Positions 8,564-16,483 of a DNA stretch of 64,000 nucleotides are shown here, piece after piece. The translations under genes and the position numbers were made by a program. Below the pieces are notes generated by a model, which was not told the DNA's origin, did no database searches, and was given only the letters and a program-made list of their open reading frames with translations. Every line of letters starts with the position of its first letter. Within the stretch, counting starts at the first letter, position 1. The stretch covers positions 558,001-622,000 of the forward strand of contig JACKCI010000001.1 of NCBI GenBank assembly GCA_020634155.1. Reading direction: 5' to 3'. This DNA is from Anaerolineales bacterium (lineage in GTDB: Bacteria > Chloroflexota > Anaerolineae > Aggregatilineales > J027).

Positions 8564-9414
8564 GTTCCACCTGCTGCTACCAACACAAGCGCGATAAATA
8601 ACAATCCGCCTGTGATTAAATTGTTAACAAAATGCATCGTAATCGGCACCCACAACGAGCGACTTCGCTCATAGACCAGTGCCAAGACTACCCCCATTAT
8701 GCTGTTTGCCAGCGCCATTCGCACATCCAAATGCGCCAAACCAAACAGAATACCGCTGACCAGTGCTGCCCCAATCATGCCACCTGACCGCCGCATCCAT
8801 CCATAGAGAATGGAACGAAAGACCAATTCCTCGGTTAGGGGGGCTAGAAAAACCGCCGTGAATAAGAACACCATCAAAGCCAACCATAACCAATTATCCA
8901 CCGTCATCAATTGCTGTTCATCGGCAGATGCAGCCTCGGTAGAAGGTATTCCCAAAACAATTAACACGACTAACAAACGGATAGGCAGCAACATCGCGCT
9001 CAAAAACACCCCACCTATCAACCAGCTTGTTGATGGACGACGAAAGCCGAGGTCAGTCCAACTGCGCCCAATAGCCTGCCCAACAACAAGGGTTCCGACA
9101 AATATAGCCAAGAACACCATCATCCCCGCGCACGATAGCGCCACCAACTCACCATTTGGACTGGGGTCGCTGACAACCAACATCATCAAATACGTTGGTA
9201 CACCAAACACGCCAGAGACCAATATCCCACTTATAACAAGGATAACAATCTCCCGAAAACGCCAGTGGGGAATAGGAGCAAGGGGCTGGGGTTTTGGGGG
9301 TGCAAAAGTATTGGCATAAACGGCGGTTGCGTAGACCATATTAGGGTCATCAAAACCAACCGAAACGTCCGGAGATGGTTGCCCGATTACACGATCAGAC
9401 CATTCATTATACAC
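8560..9414 (-). CDS. CPBP-family intramembrane metalloprotease
   Basis: A 284-residue multi-pass membrane protein with the three CPBP/Abi motifs: EELVFR (EExxxR), FGLAHLD (FxxxH) and HFVNN (HxxxN). These residues line the active site of Rce1-like intramembrane proteases. About 8 hydrophobic segments follow a soluble, Pro-rich N-terminus of about 45 residues. The longest reading frame begins with GTG at 9414 and overlaps the end of the upstream gene by 8 bases. A later Met at 9339 is the alternative. Bacterial members act in protein processing, bacteriocin immunity or unknown roles. The substrate here is unknown. The operon position between the DUF6909-like protein and Obg gives no direct hint. 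Confidence 0.88.
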   Translation of the reverse strand: MYNEWSDRVIGQPSPDVSVGFDDPNMVYATAVYANTFAPPKPQPLAPIPHWRFREIVILVISGILVSGVFGVPTYLMMLVVSDPSPNGELVALSCAGMMVFLAIFVGTLVVGQAIGRSWTDLGFRRPSTSWLIGGVFLSAMLLPIRLLVVLIVLGIPSTEAASADEQQLMTVDNWLWLALMVFLFTAVFLAPLTEELVFRSILYGWMRRSGGMIGAALVSGILFGLAHLDVRMALANSIMGVVLALVYERSRSLWVPITMHFVNNLITGGLLFIALVLVAAGGT

Positions 9415-11125
9415 GACTCAACTCTTGTGTGAAGATACGACGTAAAATGGCAACTGTGGCAGCATACGTCGAGTCCATGCCTTGATACCCTAAGCTGCCT
9501 GCCCCCAAATTATGCCCTTTACTAAACGGAGTATCACTCCCATAGTGGATAAAGCCAATATCAAACGAAGCAGGATAGAGATTAACAATCTCATCTGATG
9601 GGTGGCGGATGGGGCGCACCATTTCATAAGCCGCTGAGAGATACGGCCCCGCCTCCATTTCCAGCACGGTATACCCTTCCCGATAAAACACATCCATATA
9701 GGTGCGGTTCTGCAAAAAGGTGCCACGGGCAGTCACGGCCTTCTGGTTATCCAATAGGGTACCATAGGCTAAATATGGCATGATGTCAGAAGCACAAAAA
9801 CAGTTATTGAACAAATAGGTATTCTGTGAATGCTCATCGTGTACCACATTGACCAACATCACATCCCCGATTCGCCCATTGAGGGTGGCGGCCTTACCCA
9901 TCACGTAAACACCCAGCACACGGTCACAGCCTTCTGTCACCCGTGACAGCAACTCAAAGGCGGCCAAGCCGAGAGGATAATCAATATTGATAATCAGTGC
10001 GTTGCTCTGGCGTAGGCGCTCAACATCCAGTCGCTCAGTAATACGTGGATCCAATAAATCCGGTTGCAGCTTGTTGAGTTGGATAATCTGGGTCTCAATG
10101 TCGAACCCATGCTGGGCAGGTACCCGCACCAACCCGACATGTTCCTCGGTCTCAATCATCTTCTGCAAGTCAGCAGGGTTCGCCGATTGGTACTTCTTGA
10201 GCAAATAACAATAGAAATTGGGCCATGATTTGCGAGGTTCGGTTTGCAGCGCTTCCCATTCGCGCATCAGGTCAGGGCTTTTCAGCGCGTGCATAAACTG
10301 TACCAAGTCGTCTCTGATGGTGATGGCATAACCCGATAACAAATTCGCTAATGAGTGGGTGTTGCTCGATACAAAATAAACGGGCCGTTCCCACAAAGGA
10401 ATATCACGCTCATCAGCAGCCCGACTCAAATGTCGCCACCAAAAACTGGTTGCCTTGCGGTAATTCACCAACGACCCTGCCAGTAATTGCAGCGACATAT
10501 CCATCCGTCGGGAAGCCATCGCTCGCAGGTACGGCATAAAGTCAGCTTTCCATGCCGTTTGCAGACGGGTCAAGTCAGCCACATCCATATTGAGATTTTC
10601 AGCTAGGCCAATGAGGTGATTGGCCCCCATTTGGTCGCCTGCTGCGGCTAATATGCGCTGTGCCTCGCGGTTGAGTTGAAAAGCGTGATAAACCTTGTTC
10701 CACTCAATCTGGAATGCCGTCAGAATTGGAATAATATCATCAATATCGGAGCGACTGGCAATCATGACGGCCAACGTTTTATTGCCATCATAGTGCGTGC
10801 GCCGTCGCCGTCCGGGGGCATGAACACGTTGCCATTGCTCCACATTGGTATAGCCTGCCCGTTTGAAATCGGCTTCAAGTTGCCCTAAAACAATCAATTC
10901 AACCTGATAAATAACACTTGGCAAGCGCAACGAACAGTAGGTAAGGGCTGATACATCTATTTTGTAGGGTGAACGTGCATAGATATGCAAGGCGGAATCC
11001 ATCGCTGTATGGGATTCAACAAGTGATTGTATTTTAATAGCATCCGTCGTCCGCAATAGCGAATAATACGTCCGCATGTAAAGTTCAATTTCTTCGGAAA
11101 TGGTATCGGGTACCGTCCGAATCAT
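9407..11125 (-). CDS. DUF6909-like protein, unknown function (phosphorylase-like C-terminal half)
   Basis: A 572-residue soluble protein without signal peptide or membrane helices. I believe it belongs to DUF6909, recalled from general character rather than a search. The N-terminal half is helical. The C-terminal half (from about 380) has features like nucleoside phosphorylases and AMP nucleosidase: GKAATLNGRIGDVMLVNVV, a DEHSQNTY stretch and EMEAGPYLSAAYE, which resembles the EMEA ribose-binding motif. That suggests a nucleoside- or nucleotide-cleaving fold, as an inference only. Its start overlaps the stop of the upstream GbsR/MarR gene (ATGA), so expression is coupled to that regulator. 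Confidence 0.7.
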   Translation of the reverse strand: MIRTVPDTISEEIELYMRTYYSLLRTTDAIKIQSLVESHTAMDSALHIYARSPYKIDVSALTYCSLRLPSVIYQVELIVLGQLEADFKRAGYTNVEQWQRVHAPGRRRRTHYDGNKTLAVMIASRSDIDDIIPILTAFQIEWNKVYHAFQLNREAQRILAAAGDQMGANHLIGLAENLNMDVADLTRLQTAWKADFMPYLRAMASRRMDMSLQLLAGSLVNYRKATSFWWRHLSRAADERDIPLWERPVYFVSSNTHSLANLLSGYAITIRDDLVQFMHALKSPDLMREWEALQTEPRKSWPNFYCYLLKKYQSANPADLQKMIETEEHVGLVRVPAQHGFDIETQIIQLNKLQPDLLDPRITERLDVERLRQSNALIINIDYPLGLAAFELLSRVTEGCDRVLGVYVMGKAATLNGRIGDVMLVNVVHDEHSQNTYLFNNCFCASDIMPYLAYGTLLDNQKAVTARGTFLQNRTYMDVFYREGYTVLEMEAGPYLSAAYEMVRPIRHPSDEIVNLYPASFDIGFIHYGSDTPFSKGHNLGAGSLGYQGMDSTYAATVAILRRIFTQELSRV

Positions 11126-11694
11126 AAGTCCTCTTCCCCCTCTTGGTTATCATCAAAAAACTGTCCAAAAGCCAAGCCCCGCCCATGATCCATCAGGCTA
11201 GTAAGAATCACCCGCGCCAATCGGAAGAAATCAGAGAGTTGGTCGATACGGGTAATGTAATGCTGGGCAACTTCTTTTTGTTCATCATCCATACTGGGCA
11301 TCCGTTGACGCAGCTTGCCAATATTGCTTTCCAGCACATTCAACGCCCGATCCACGTCCCGCAACTCACGGCTACCAAGGACGTTGGTCAAGACCTTCCA
11401 TAGGTCGCTCTCCGCCTCGTAATATTTGCGTCGGGTATCCCGTACCCAGACCTCACGCACAATCCCCATGTGCTCAAGTGTGCGGACATTCATGCTAATG
11501 CTGGCCTTGCTCTTGCCGAGTTGGTCTACTAAGTCATCCAAGCTCATCGGACTAGGACTCAGGAGCAACGCACCATATAACTGCCCTAACACCCGGTTAT
11601 AGCCAAAATAGTCTGCTAATTGACCCAAGCCCTCCATCATACTATCGTTGACGGCTTGGAGTGTTTCCTGCAAATCGTCGTTTGGATGACTCAT
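11122..11694 (-). CDS. GbsR/MarR-family transcriptional regulator
   Basis: About 190 residues from the ATG at 11694, which has GAGGG just upstream and lies 10 bases past the stop of the amidase gene. A longer reading frame from 11736 would overlap that gene. It has a winged helix-turn-helix (about 30-95) with MSLDDLVDQLGKSKASISMNVRTLEHMGIV, the recognition pattern of GbsR-type MarR relatives, then a helical C-terminal region. GbsR relatives respond to choline/betaine or other small ligands. The gene is embedded in the minus-strand operon and translationally coupled to the DUF6909-like gene, so it may control its own operon. A candidate operator lies at 12530-12542. Confidence 0.85.
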   Translation of the reverse strand: MSHPNDDLQETLQAVNDSMMEGLGQLADYFGYNRVLGQLYGALLLSPSPMSLDDLVDQLGKSKASISMNVRTLEHMGIVREVWVRDTRRKYYEAESDLWKVLTNVLGSRELRDVDRALNVLESNIGKLRQRMPSMDDEQKEVAQHYITRIDQLSDFFRLARVILTSLMDHGRGLAFGQFFDDNQEGEEDL

Positions 11695-11704
11695 CAATCC
11701 CTCG

Positions 11705-12499
11705 CTACATACAACAATCTTTATAGGTGACCGCATCTATAGGTGTTGGGGTGATGCGTTGCTCTTCAGGCTGAATATAGCCATCAATTCCGCGCTGGAG
11801 CGACGCTACCGCCGCGATTTGGTCTAAGTGTGGATATAAATTAGCTCCGGGGCAAACCGTAATAGCATTAAATTCTCGATGTCCCGCAAGATGGGTTAAT
11901 TGCAGCCGGAGCGCTAACCAATTAACCAAGCCTTGAGTCGCATCGAGTTGCGGCTGAGTTGGTTCAATCTCTTCATAATTCCCCAGCAGACACACCCCCA
12001 AACTTCCGGTATTGTATAGCTCAGTATGTGTGCCGCGTGCCGACATCCGTCGTCCCTCAAAAACCGTACCGGATTGGCCTATACAAAAATGATACCCTAT
12101 ATCCGCCCATCCGCGATTGCCCATATGCAAATCTTGTATCGCGTGCATGGTTTGCCAATCATCGGTTTCATAGAGTGATGAGTGGTGGATAACGACGGTT
12201 TGGTAAGCGACCCGCAAGTCTTCCGTGTACTCGCGCCAGCCTTCGGGATTCTCCAACGAATAGAAACCTGCCTCCTCCGTCGCCTCATAATTAACCGCCC
12301 TTGCCCCCCATTCCTCACGACTGACAATAGCTGGGCGCTCGACAGACTTGATCGTCTGGGGTCGCTCGATTGCCACAGACTGAGGACTAGACGGGTTATC
12401 CGCCAACAGCCAATACCCGACTAAGCTTGTGCTGCCACAAACAAATGCAGCCCCGCTGGCTCCCATCACTAACAAGAATTCACGCCTTGATACACCCAT
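11705..12499 (-). CDS. Exported PGRP-family N-acetylmuramoyl-L-alanine amidase
   Basis: About 264 residues. The Met at 12499 opens a twin-arginine-like signal (SRREFLLVMGASGAAFVCGS), so Tat export is likely. An upstream Met at 12517 is also possible. The mature part is an amidase_2/PGRP domain with zinc ligands in VIHHSS, AGHREF and TVCPG, and typical WADIGYHFCIG and GSLGVCLLGNY segments. These enzymes cut the bond between muramic acid and the stem peptide of peptidoglycan. It is the first gene of the minus-strand run and diverges from the aspA-like gene. Whether it remodels the cell's own wall or attacks others cannot be told. Confidence 0.9.
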   Translation of the reverse strand: MGVSRREFLLVMGASGAAFVCGSTSLVGYWLLADNPSSPQSVAIERPQTIKSVERPAIVSREEWGARAVNYEATEEAGFYSLENPEGWREYTEDLRVAYQTVVIHHSSLYETDDWQTMHAIQDLHMGNRGWADIGYHFCIGQSGTVFEGRRMSARGTHTELYNTGSLGVCLLGNYEEIEPTQPQLDATQGLVNWLALRLQLTHLAGHREFNAITVCPGANLYPHLDQIAAVASLQRGIDGYIQPEEQRITPTPIDAVTYKDCCM

Positions 12500-12529
12500 A
12501 TGACTATTGTCATACAAAAACCATCCCCT

Positions 12530-12542
12530 GACAACGGTTGTC
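12530..12542. promoter_or_regulatory. Inverted repeat, candidate operator between amidase and lyase genes
   Basis: Perfect inverted repeat GACAAC-G-GTTGTC in the divergent spacer, overlapping the -35 of the lyase promoter. A regulator bound here would affect the lyase gene and perhaps the amidase-GbsR operon. Confidence 0.4.
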
Positions 12543-12566
12543 CACTAGCCTTGAGTGCGATAAACT
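12538..12566 (+). promoter_or_regulatory. Sigma-70-like promoter of the aspartase/fumarase gene
   Basis: TTGTCC at 12538-12543, 17 bp, then TAAACT at 12561-12566. The AGGAG site and GTG start at 12600 follow at normal distance. Confidence 0.55.
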
Positions 12567-12599
12567 TTGCCTAATTTTGTACTTACAGGAGCAAAAAAA

Positions 12600-14021
12600 G
12601 TGACTGATTACCGTATCGAAAAAGACTCGTTAGGTGAAATGCAGGTTCCCGCCGACGCGCTGTATGGTGCCCAAACCCAACGCGCCGTGATGAATTTCCC
12701 CATTACAGGTGGACGTTGTTACCCCGCCTTCGTTTGGGCAATGGCAATGATTAAGCGGGCTGCTGCCGAAGTCAACAACGATCTCGGTCTGTTTCAAGAC
12801 AAAGAATCGGTCAGTGGCGGCCAAATCGCCGAAGCTATCATGCAAGCTGCTGATGAGGTAATTACTGGAAAATGGAACAACCAGTTTGTGGTTGACCCCT
12901 TCCAAGCAGGCGCTGGCACCAGCCAAAACATGAACACCAATGAAGTTATCAGCAACCGCGCCAACCAAATCCTTGGTTACGCCATTAGCGATGCTAAAAA
13001 GCCCGTCCACCCCAACGACCATGTGAACATGGCCCAATCCACCAATGATACCATCCCCACCGCCATCCGCTTGGGCGTATTGTGGCGCTTGGATGAAATG
13101 ATTGATGTTTTGAAGGGCTTGCAAACCTCTCTTGAAGACAAGGCTCGTGAATTTGATGGTATCGTCAAGAGTGGGCGCACCCACCTCCAAGACGCGGTAC
13201 CTGTGCGCCTCGGTCAAGAGTTTAGTGGCTATGCGAAGGCCATTGAGCGCGACATCGAGAAAATCATGATGGCGGCTGAAGGCATGCGTCGCCTCGGCAT
13301 TGGTGGTACAGCAGCAGGTACAGGCCTCAACGCCCACCCTGAATACCATAGCCGCATGGTCAAGACCCTCCAAAATCTCACAGGCATCACCCTCTATGAG
13401 AGCGATAACCTCTTTGAGAGCATGCAAAGTATGGGCGATGCGGTGTTCTTCTCCAGCGCGATTCGCACCCTCGCCCAAGACCTCATCCGCATTGCCAATG
13501 ACTTCCGCTTGCTCTCCAGCGGCCCCACCACTGGCCTTGATGAAATCCGTCTCCCAACTGTGCAACCGGGGTCGAGTATCATGCCCGGTAAGGTCAACCC
13601 CGTCTTGGCTGAAATGCTCGATATGGCGATGTTCCATGTCTTGGGCAATGACTTGACCGTTATGCTGGCAGGTCAGGCCGGTCAACTTGAATTGAATGTG
13701 ATGATGCCCATTATTGCCCACAATCTTTTTGAGATGATGCATGTGGTCATTGGTGCCGCTCAAGCCTTCAATGATAAGTGTGTGGTGGGTCTGGTTGCCA
13801 ATGAGCAAAAGACAACCCAATGGCTTGCCAACAACCCGATTTTGGTCACCGCCCTTAACCCCATTATCGGCTATTTGAAGGGTGCCGAAGTCGCCAAGAA
13901 GTCAATGGCAACAGGCAAGCCCATCATTGATGTCGTTGTCGAATTGGGTTATATGACCCGCGAAGACGCCGTAGCAGCCCTTGATGCCTATCGCATGACC
14001 GAAGGCGGCATTACTGAATAA
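12600..14021 (+). CDS. aspA: Aspartate ammonia-lyase-like enzyme (aspartase/class II fumarase family)
   Basis: A 473-residue lyase. I start it at the GTG at 12600 because AGGAG lies 8 bases upstream. A TTG at 12567 would extend it with no ribosome site. The family signature GSSIMPGKVNPV is intact, as are SGRTHLQDAVPVRLG and the HPNDHVN region. Aspartases and class II fumarases share this fold. AGAGTSQNMNTNEV, QSTND (fumarases have QSSND) and NPIIGY (fumarases usually NTxIGY) point to aspartase, which makes fumarate and ammonia from aspartate. Fumarase activity is not excluded. It has its own promoter and a strong terminator, so it is probably monocistronic. Confidence 0.75.
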   Translation: MTDYRIEKDSLGEMQVPADALYGAQTQRAVMNFPITGGRCYPAFVWAMAMIKRAAAEVNNDLGLFQDKESVSGGQIAEAIMQAADEVITGKWNNQFVVDPFQAGAGTSQNMNTNEVISNRANQILGYAISDAKKPVHPNDHVNMAQSTNDTIPTAIRLGVLWRLDEMIDVLKGLQTSLEDKAREFDGIVKSGRTHLQDAVPVRLGQEFSGYAKAIERDIEKIMMAAEGMRRLGIGGTAAGTGLNAHPEYHSRMVKTLQNLTGITLYESDNLFESMQSMGDAVFFSSAIRTLAQDLIRIANDFRLLSSGPTTGLDEIRLPTVQPGSSIMPGKVNPVLAEMLDMAMFHVLGNDLTVMLAGQAGQLELNVMMPIIAHNLFEMMHVVIGAAQAFNDKCVVGLVANEQKTTQWLANNPILVTALNPIIGYLKGAEVAKKSMATGKPIIDVVVELGYMTREDAVAALDAYRMTEGGITE

Positions 14022-14042
14022 CGTCAGTCAATCGTAGATTTT

Positions 14043-14098
14043 ACGGAGTGGACAGGCCCCACGGCCTCTGGCATTCTTGTCAACGTCCACTCCGTTTT
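14043..14098 (+). terminator. Rho-independent terminator after the lyase gene
   Basis: Perfect 11-bp stem ACGGAGTGGAC / GTCCACTCCGT with a large loop that has its own small hairpin (GGCC/GGCC), ending in TTTT. It lies 21 bases after the stop codon, upstream of the nadD start. Confidence 0.8.
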
Positions 14099-14118
14099 GT
14101 TATGAAACCGAGGACATC

Positions 14119-14730
14119 GTGGGTATTCAAAAACTAGGCATTTTCGGCGGCACCTTCAACCCGCCCCATTTAGGCCATTTGATCTTAGCTGAAACCGCCG
14201 TCAACGATTTGCGCCTTGACCGCGTGTTTTTTGTGCCAGCCGGACAACCTCCCCATAAAACAACCATTCCATTGGCTCCGGCTCAAGACCGCTTGGCGAT
14301 GGTCAAACTCGCCACCGCCCATAACCAGCAATTGGCGGTCTCTGGCATTGATATGGACCGTCCGGGGCCACATTACACCACCGATATGGTGCGTATCTTT
14401 CAGGGCTTCTACCCCTCAGCAGATATTTATTTTCTGATGGGCAGTGATTCACTGCGGGATTTGCTGGCGTGGTCGCACCCTGACCAACTTATCCATATGG
14501 CAAAGTTGGTTGTTATGCAACGCCCCGCTATCTACCCCGACCTCGCCAGTTTGAGCCGCGCCCTACCCGGTCTGCTGGAGCGTGTCTACTTTTTGGATGC
14601 CCCTGAAATTGAAATCTCATCCACCGCGATTGTGAAACGCCTCAAGCGCGGTGAGTCGGTGCGCTACCGTGTGCCGGATTCAGTCTTAACTTATCTGATG
14701 GAACGGAGGCTTTATGTCCGTAAATCGTAG
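14119..14730 (+). CDS. nadD: Nicotinate-nucleotide adenylyltransferase
   Basis: A 203-residue NadD with the nucleotidyltransferase motif GGTFNPPHLGHL at the N-terminus and SSTAIVKRLKRGESVRYRVPDSVLTYL near the end, matching the ISSTxIR signature. It adenylates nicotinate mononucleotide in NAD synthesis. The GTG at 14119 is preferred because GAGGA lies just upstream and any earlier start, such as the TTG at 14077, would fall inside the terminator hairpin at 14043-14098. The start of the next gene lies 17 bases inside its 3' end, so the two may be translationally coupled although their functions are unrelated. Length is normal for the family. Confidence 0.95.
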   Translation: MGIQKLGIFGGTFNPPHLGHLILAETAVNDLRLDRVFFVPAGQPPHKTTIPLAPAQDRLAMVKLATAHNQQLAVSGIDMDRPGPHYTTDMVRIFQGFYPSADIYFLMGSDSLRDLLAWSHPDQLIHMAKLVVMQRPAIYPDLASLSRALPGLLERVYFLDAPEIEISSTAIVKRLKRGESVRYRVPDSVLTYLMERRLYVRKS

Positions 14731-16483
14731 CCTAATCCTACTGCTGTTGGCTTTAAGTATCAGTAGCCTTGTTTTGGTGCCAATCGGTGGCTCGCTTGCC
14801 CAAAGCGGCACCTCAACTGCCGCGGCTCCTACCCTGATTCCCCCTACCAAGGTACCTATTGCAACTGAGGAGCCAACCACTTTCACTGCATCGACCCAAT
14901 CCGGCATTGTAACACTCCAACAAGAGGGCATTATTCGGGTCGGAACCCTCTATAATGTGCCACCATTTGTGTGGCTCGATGAAGCGGGCCAACTTTCCGG
15001 CTATGAGGCTGACATCATCCGTGCCATTGCCGAGGAGATTGGTGTGCAGGTCGAGTTTGTGCAGGTCACAGGCGAGACCTACCAACAACGGCTCCTCAGC
15101 GGAGAAGTCGATATTCTGATAGGTGAGCAAATCCACACCCGCCAAGCCGAGGAATTCTACGAGTTCTCCCACACCTACTACTACAACGAGCAACGCATGG
15201 TTGTCCGAGAACCGGACATGAGCCTCTATCCTGACCTCACCAGCCTTACCGACCATCGTATTGCGGTCGTCGCTGGTAGTCGGGGTGAAGAAGCGCTCAA
15301 CGTCTGGATGAGCCATACAGGACGCAATTTCCAACTGGTGCGTTTTCTCTCCGAAGATAAAGCACTTGATGCCCTTGCCAATGGCGAAGTTGATGGTACC
15401 GTTGGCGAATTGGATGATCTCAGCCGTGCTGGGCGTGTCCAGATGAGCCTTGTCCCTGAATCAGTGCAGCTTGACCCCTATGCCATTGCTTTTCGACGCT
15501 ACGATGTCAACCTCCGCAACCTGATTAATCGCTCGTTGCAGCGCCTGTATGTCAATGGAACGCTACCCAGCCTTGGGGCCAAGTGGTTCCCCGGACAACT
15601 CATCAACTATGCCGCCTTCATCCCCCTCTATGGCAATCTACAGGATGACGCCCGCACGGTGGCGGACTTCCCGCCCGATATGCCTATTCCATCGTCGTCC
15701 ACCATCGACAAAATCCTCGCGGGGCAACCCCTCTTAGTGGCAGGCTTAGACATGGTAGAAGGCGGGTTCTATTATGAGAGCTTCCTTGATGGCGTAAGTG
15801 AAGACATCGTGAATGAATTAGCACGGCGCTGGGGAATTTCAGTCACCATCTTGCCCAACACCTACAGCACCGCCGCTGATTTGGTTGCTAATCGTCAAGC
15901 TGACATGGCAATGAATGTCCGCGCCCGCTGGGATGGGGCCGACCGTCTTGATTACACCTTTCCCTACCACTACACGGGTGACCGTATCATTGTGCTGGAA
16001 GGGAGCCAGTGGGATTCCTTTGATGACTTCCGGCGTGGGCAATGGATTGGCTACTTCCAAGATAGCCCTGAAGACAAGACCTACCTCGAAAGCCTTGGGC
16101 GCACCTATAGCGTCTACACTTTTGCTGATAGTGAACAAGCCATTGCTGAACTAGTGACCACCCGTAATGTAGATGCTCTCTATGGTGATTCGGTGCGCCT
16201 TTTGGCGTTCATGGAGCGCTACCCCTATGGCTGGCGATTCTTACCAGAGGGCTTTGGGCCAGACTCCTTCCAGCCCATTGTCATTGGCTTACCCCGTAAT
16301 GATGCCGATTTTGTGTCGCTGGTCAATTGGACGCTGGGGGAGATGTACGCTGACGGCACCCTCAAGCAAATCTGGGCCGACAACTTTGACATCGGCAAGT
16401 GGTTGATTGAGTACGGGATTGATGTCCCCCACTGGATGCCGAATTTTCCGGGTTATGGGGATTTTCTTTACAACCGTCAATAG
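14714..16483 (+). CDS. Secreted protein with two SBP_bac_3-type solute-binding domains
   Basis: A 589-residue exported protein with a signal peptide (residues 1-30, ending near GSLAQS) and a Thr/Pro-rich linker. Two periplasmic-binding domains of the amino-acid family 3 type follow. The first (about 75-300) opens IIRVGTLYNVPPFVW and has GYEADIIRAIAEEIG. The second (about 335-580) has SEDIVNELARRWGISVTI and ADMAMNVRARWDGA. There is no lipobox and no membrane helix after the signal peptide. Family 3 domains bind polar amino acids and related ligands. Two in one chain with no permease, kinase or cyclase domain is unusual. It overlaps nadD by 17 bases and converges on the GH38-like gene. Confidence 0.85.
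   Translation: MSVNRSLILLLLALSISSLVLVPIGGSLAQSGTSTAAAPTLIPPTKVPIATEEPTTFTASTQSGIVTLQQEGIIRVGTLYNVPPFVWLDEAGQLSGYEADIIRAIAEEIGVQVEFVQVTGETYQQRLLSGEVDILIGEQIHTRQAEEFYEFSHTYYYNEQRMVVREPDMSLYPDLTSLTDHRIAVVAGSRGEEALNVWMSHTGRNFQLVRFLSEDKALDALANGEVDGTVGELDDLSRAGRVQMSLVPESVQLDPYAIAFRRYDVNLRNLINRSLQRLYVNGTLPSLGAKWFPGQLINYAAFIPLYGNLQDDARTVADFPPDMPIPSSSTIDKILAGQPLLVAGLDMVEGGFYYESFLDGVSEDIVNELARRWGISVTILPNTYSTAADLVANRQADMAMNVRARWDGADRLDYTFPYHYTGDRIIVLEGSQWDSFDDFRRGQWIGYFQDSPEDKTYLESLGRTYSVYTFADSEQAIAELVTTRNVDALYGDSVRLLAFMERYPYGWRFLPEGFGPDSFQPIVIGLPRNDADFVSLVNWTLGEMYADGTLKQIWADNFDIGKWLIEYGIDVPHWMPNFPGYGDFLYNRQ

Noticed and set aside
12630..13820. A 396-residue open frame on the minus strand inside the aspartase gene
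   Set aside because: It is fully antisense to a strongly conserved gene, has no ribosome site or recognisable domain, and is rich in His/Gly as expected from reading the codon pattern of the real gene backwards.
12600..14021. Class II fumarase as the primary call
   Set aside because: QSTND, AGAGTSQNMNTNEV and NPIIGY favour aspartase. Fumarase remains possible and is stated in the feature.
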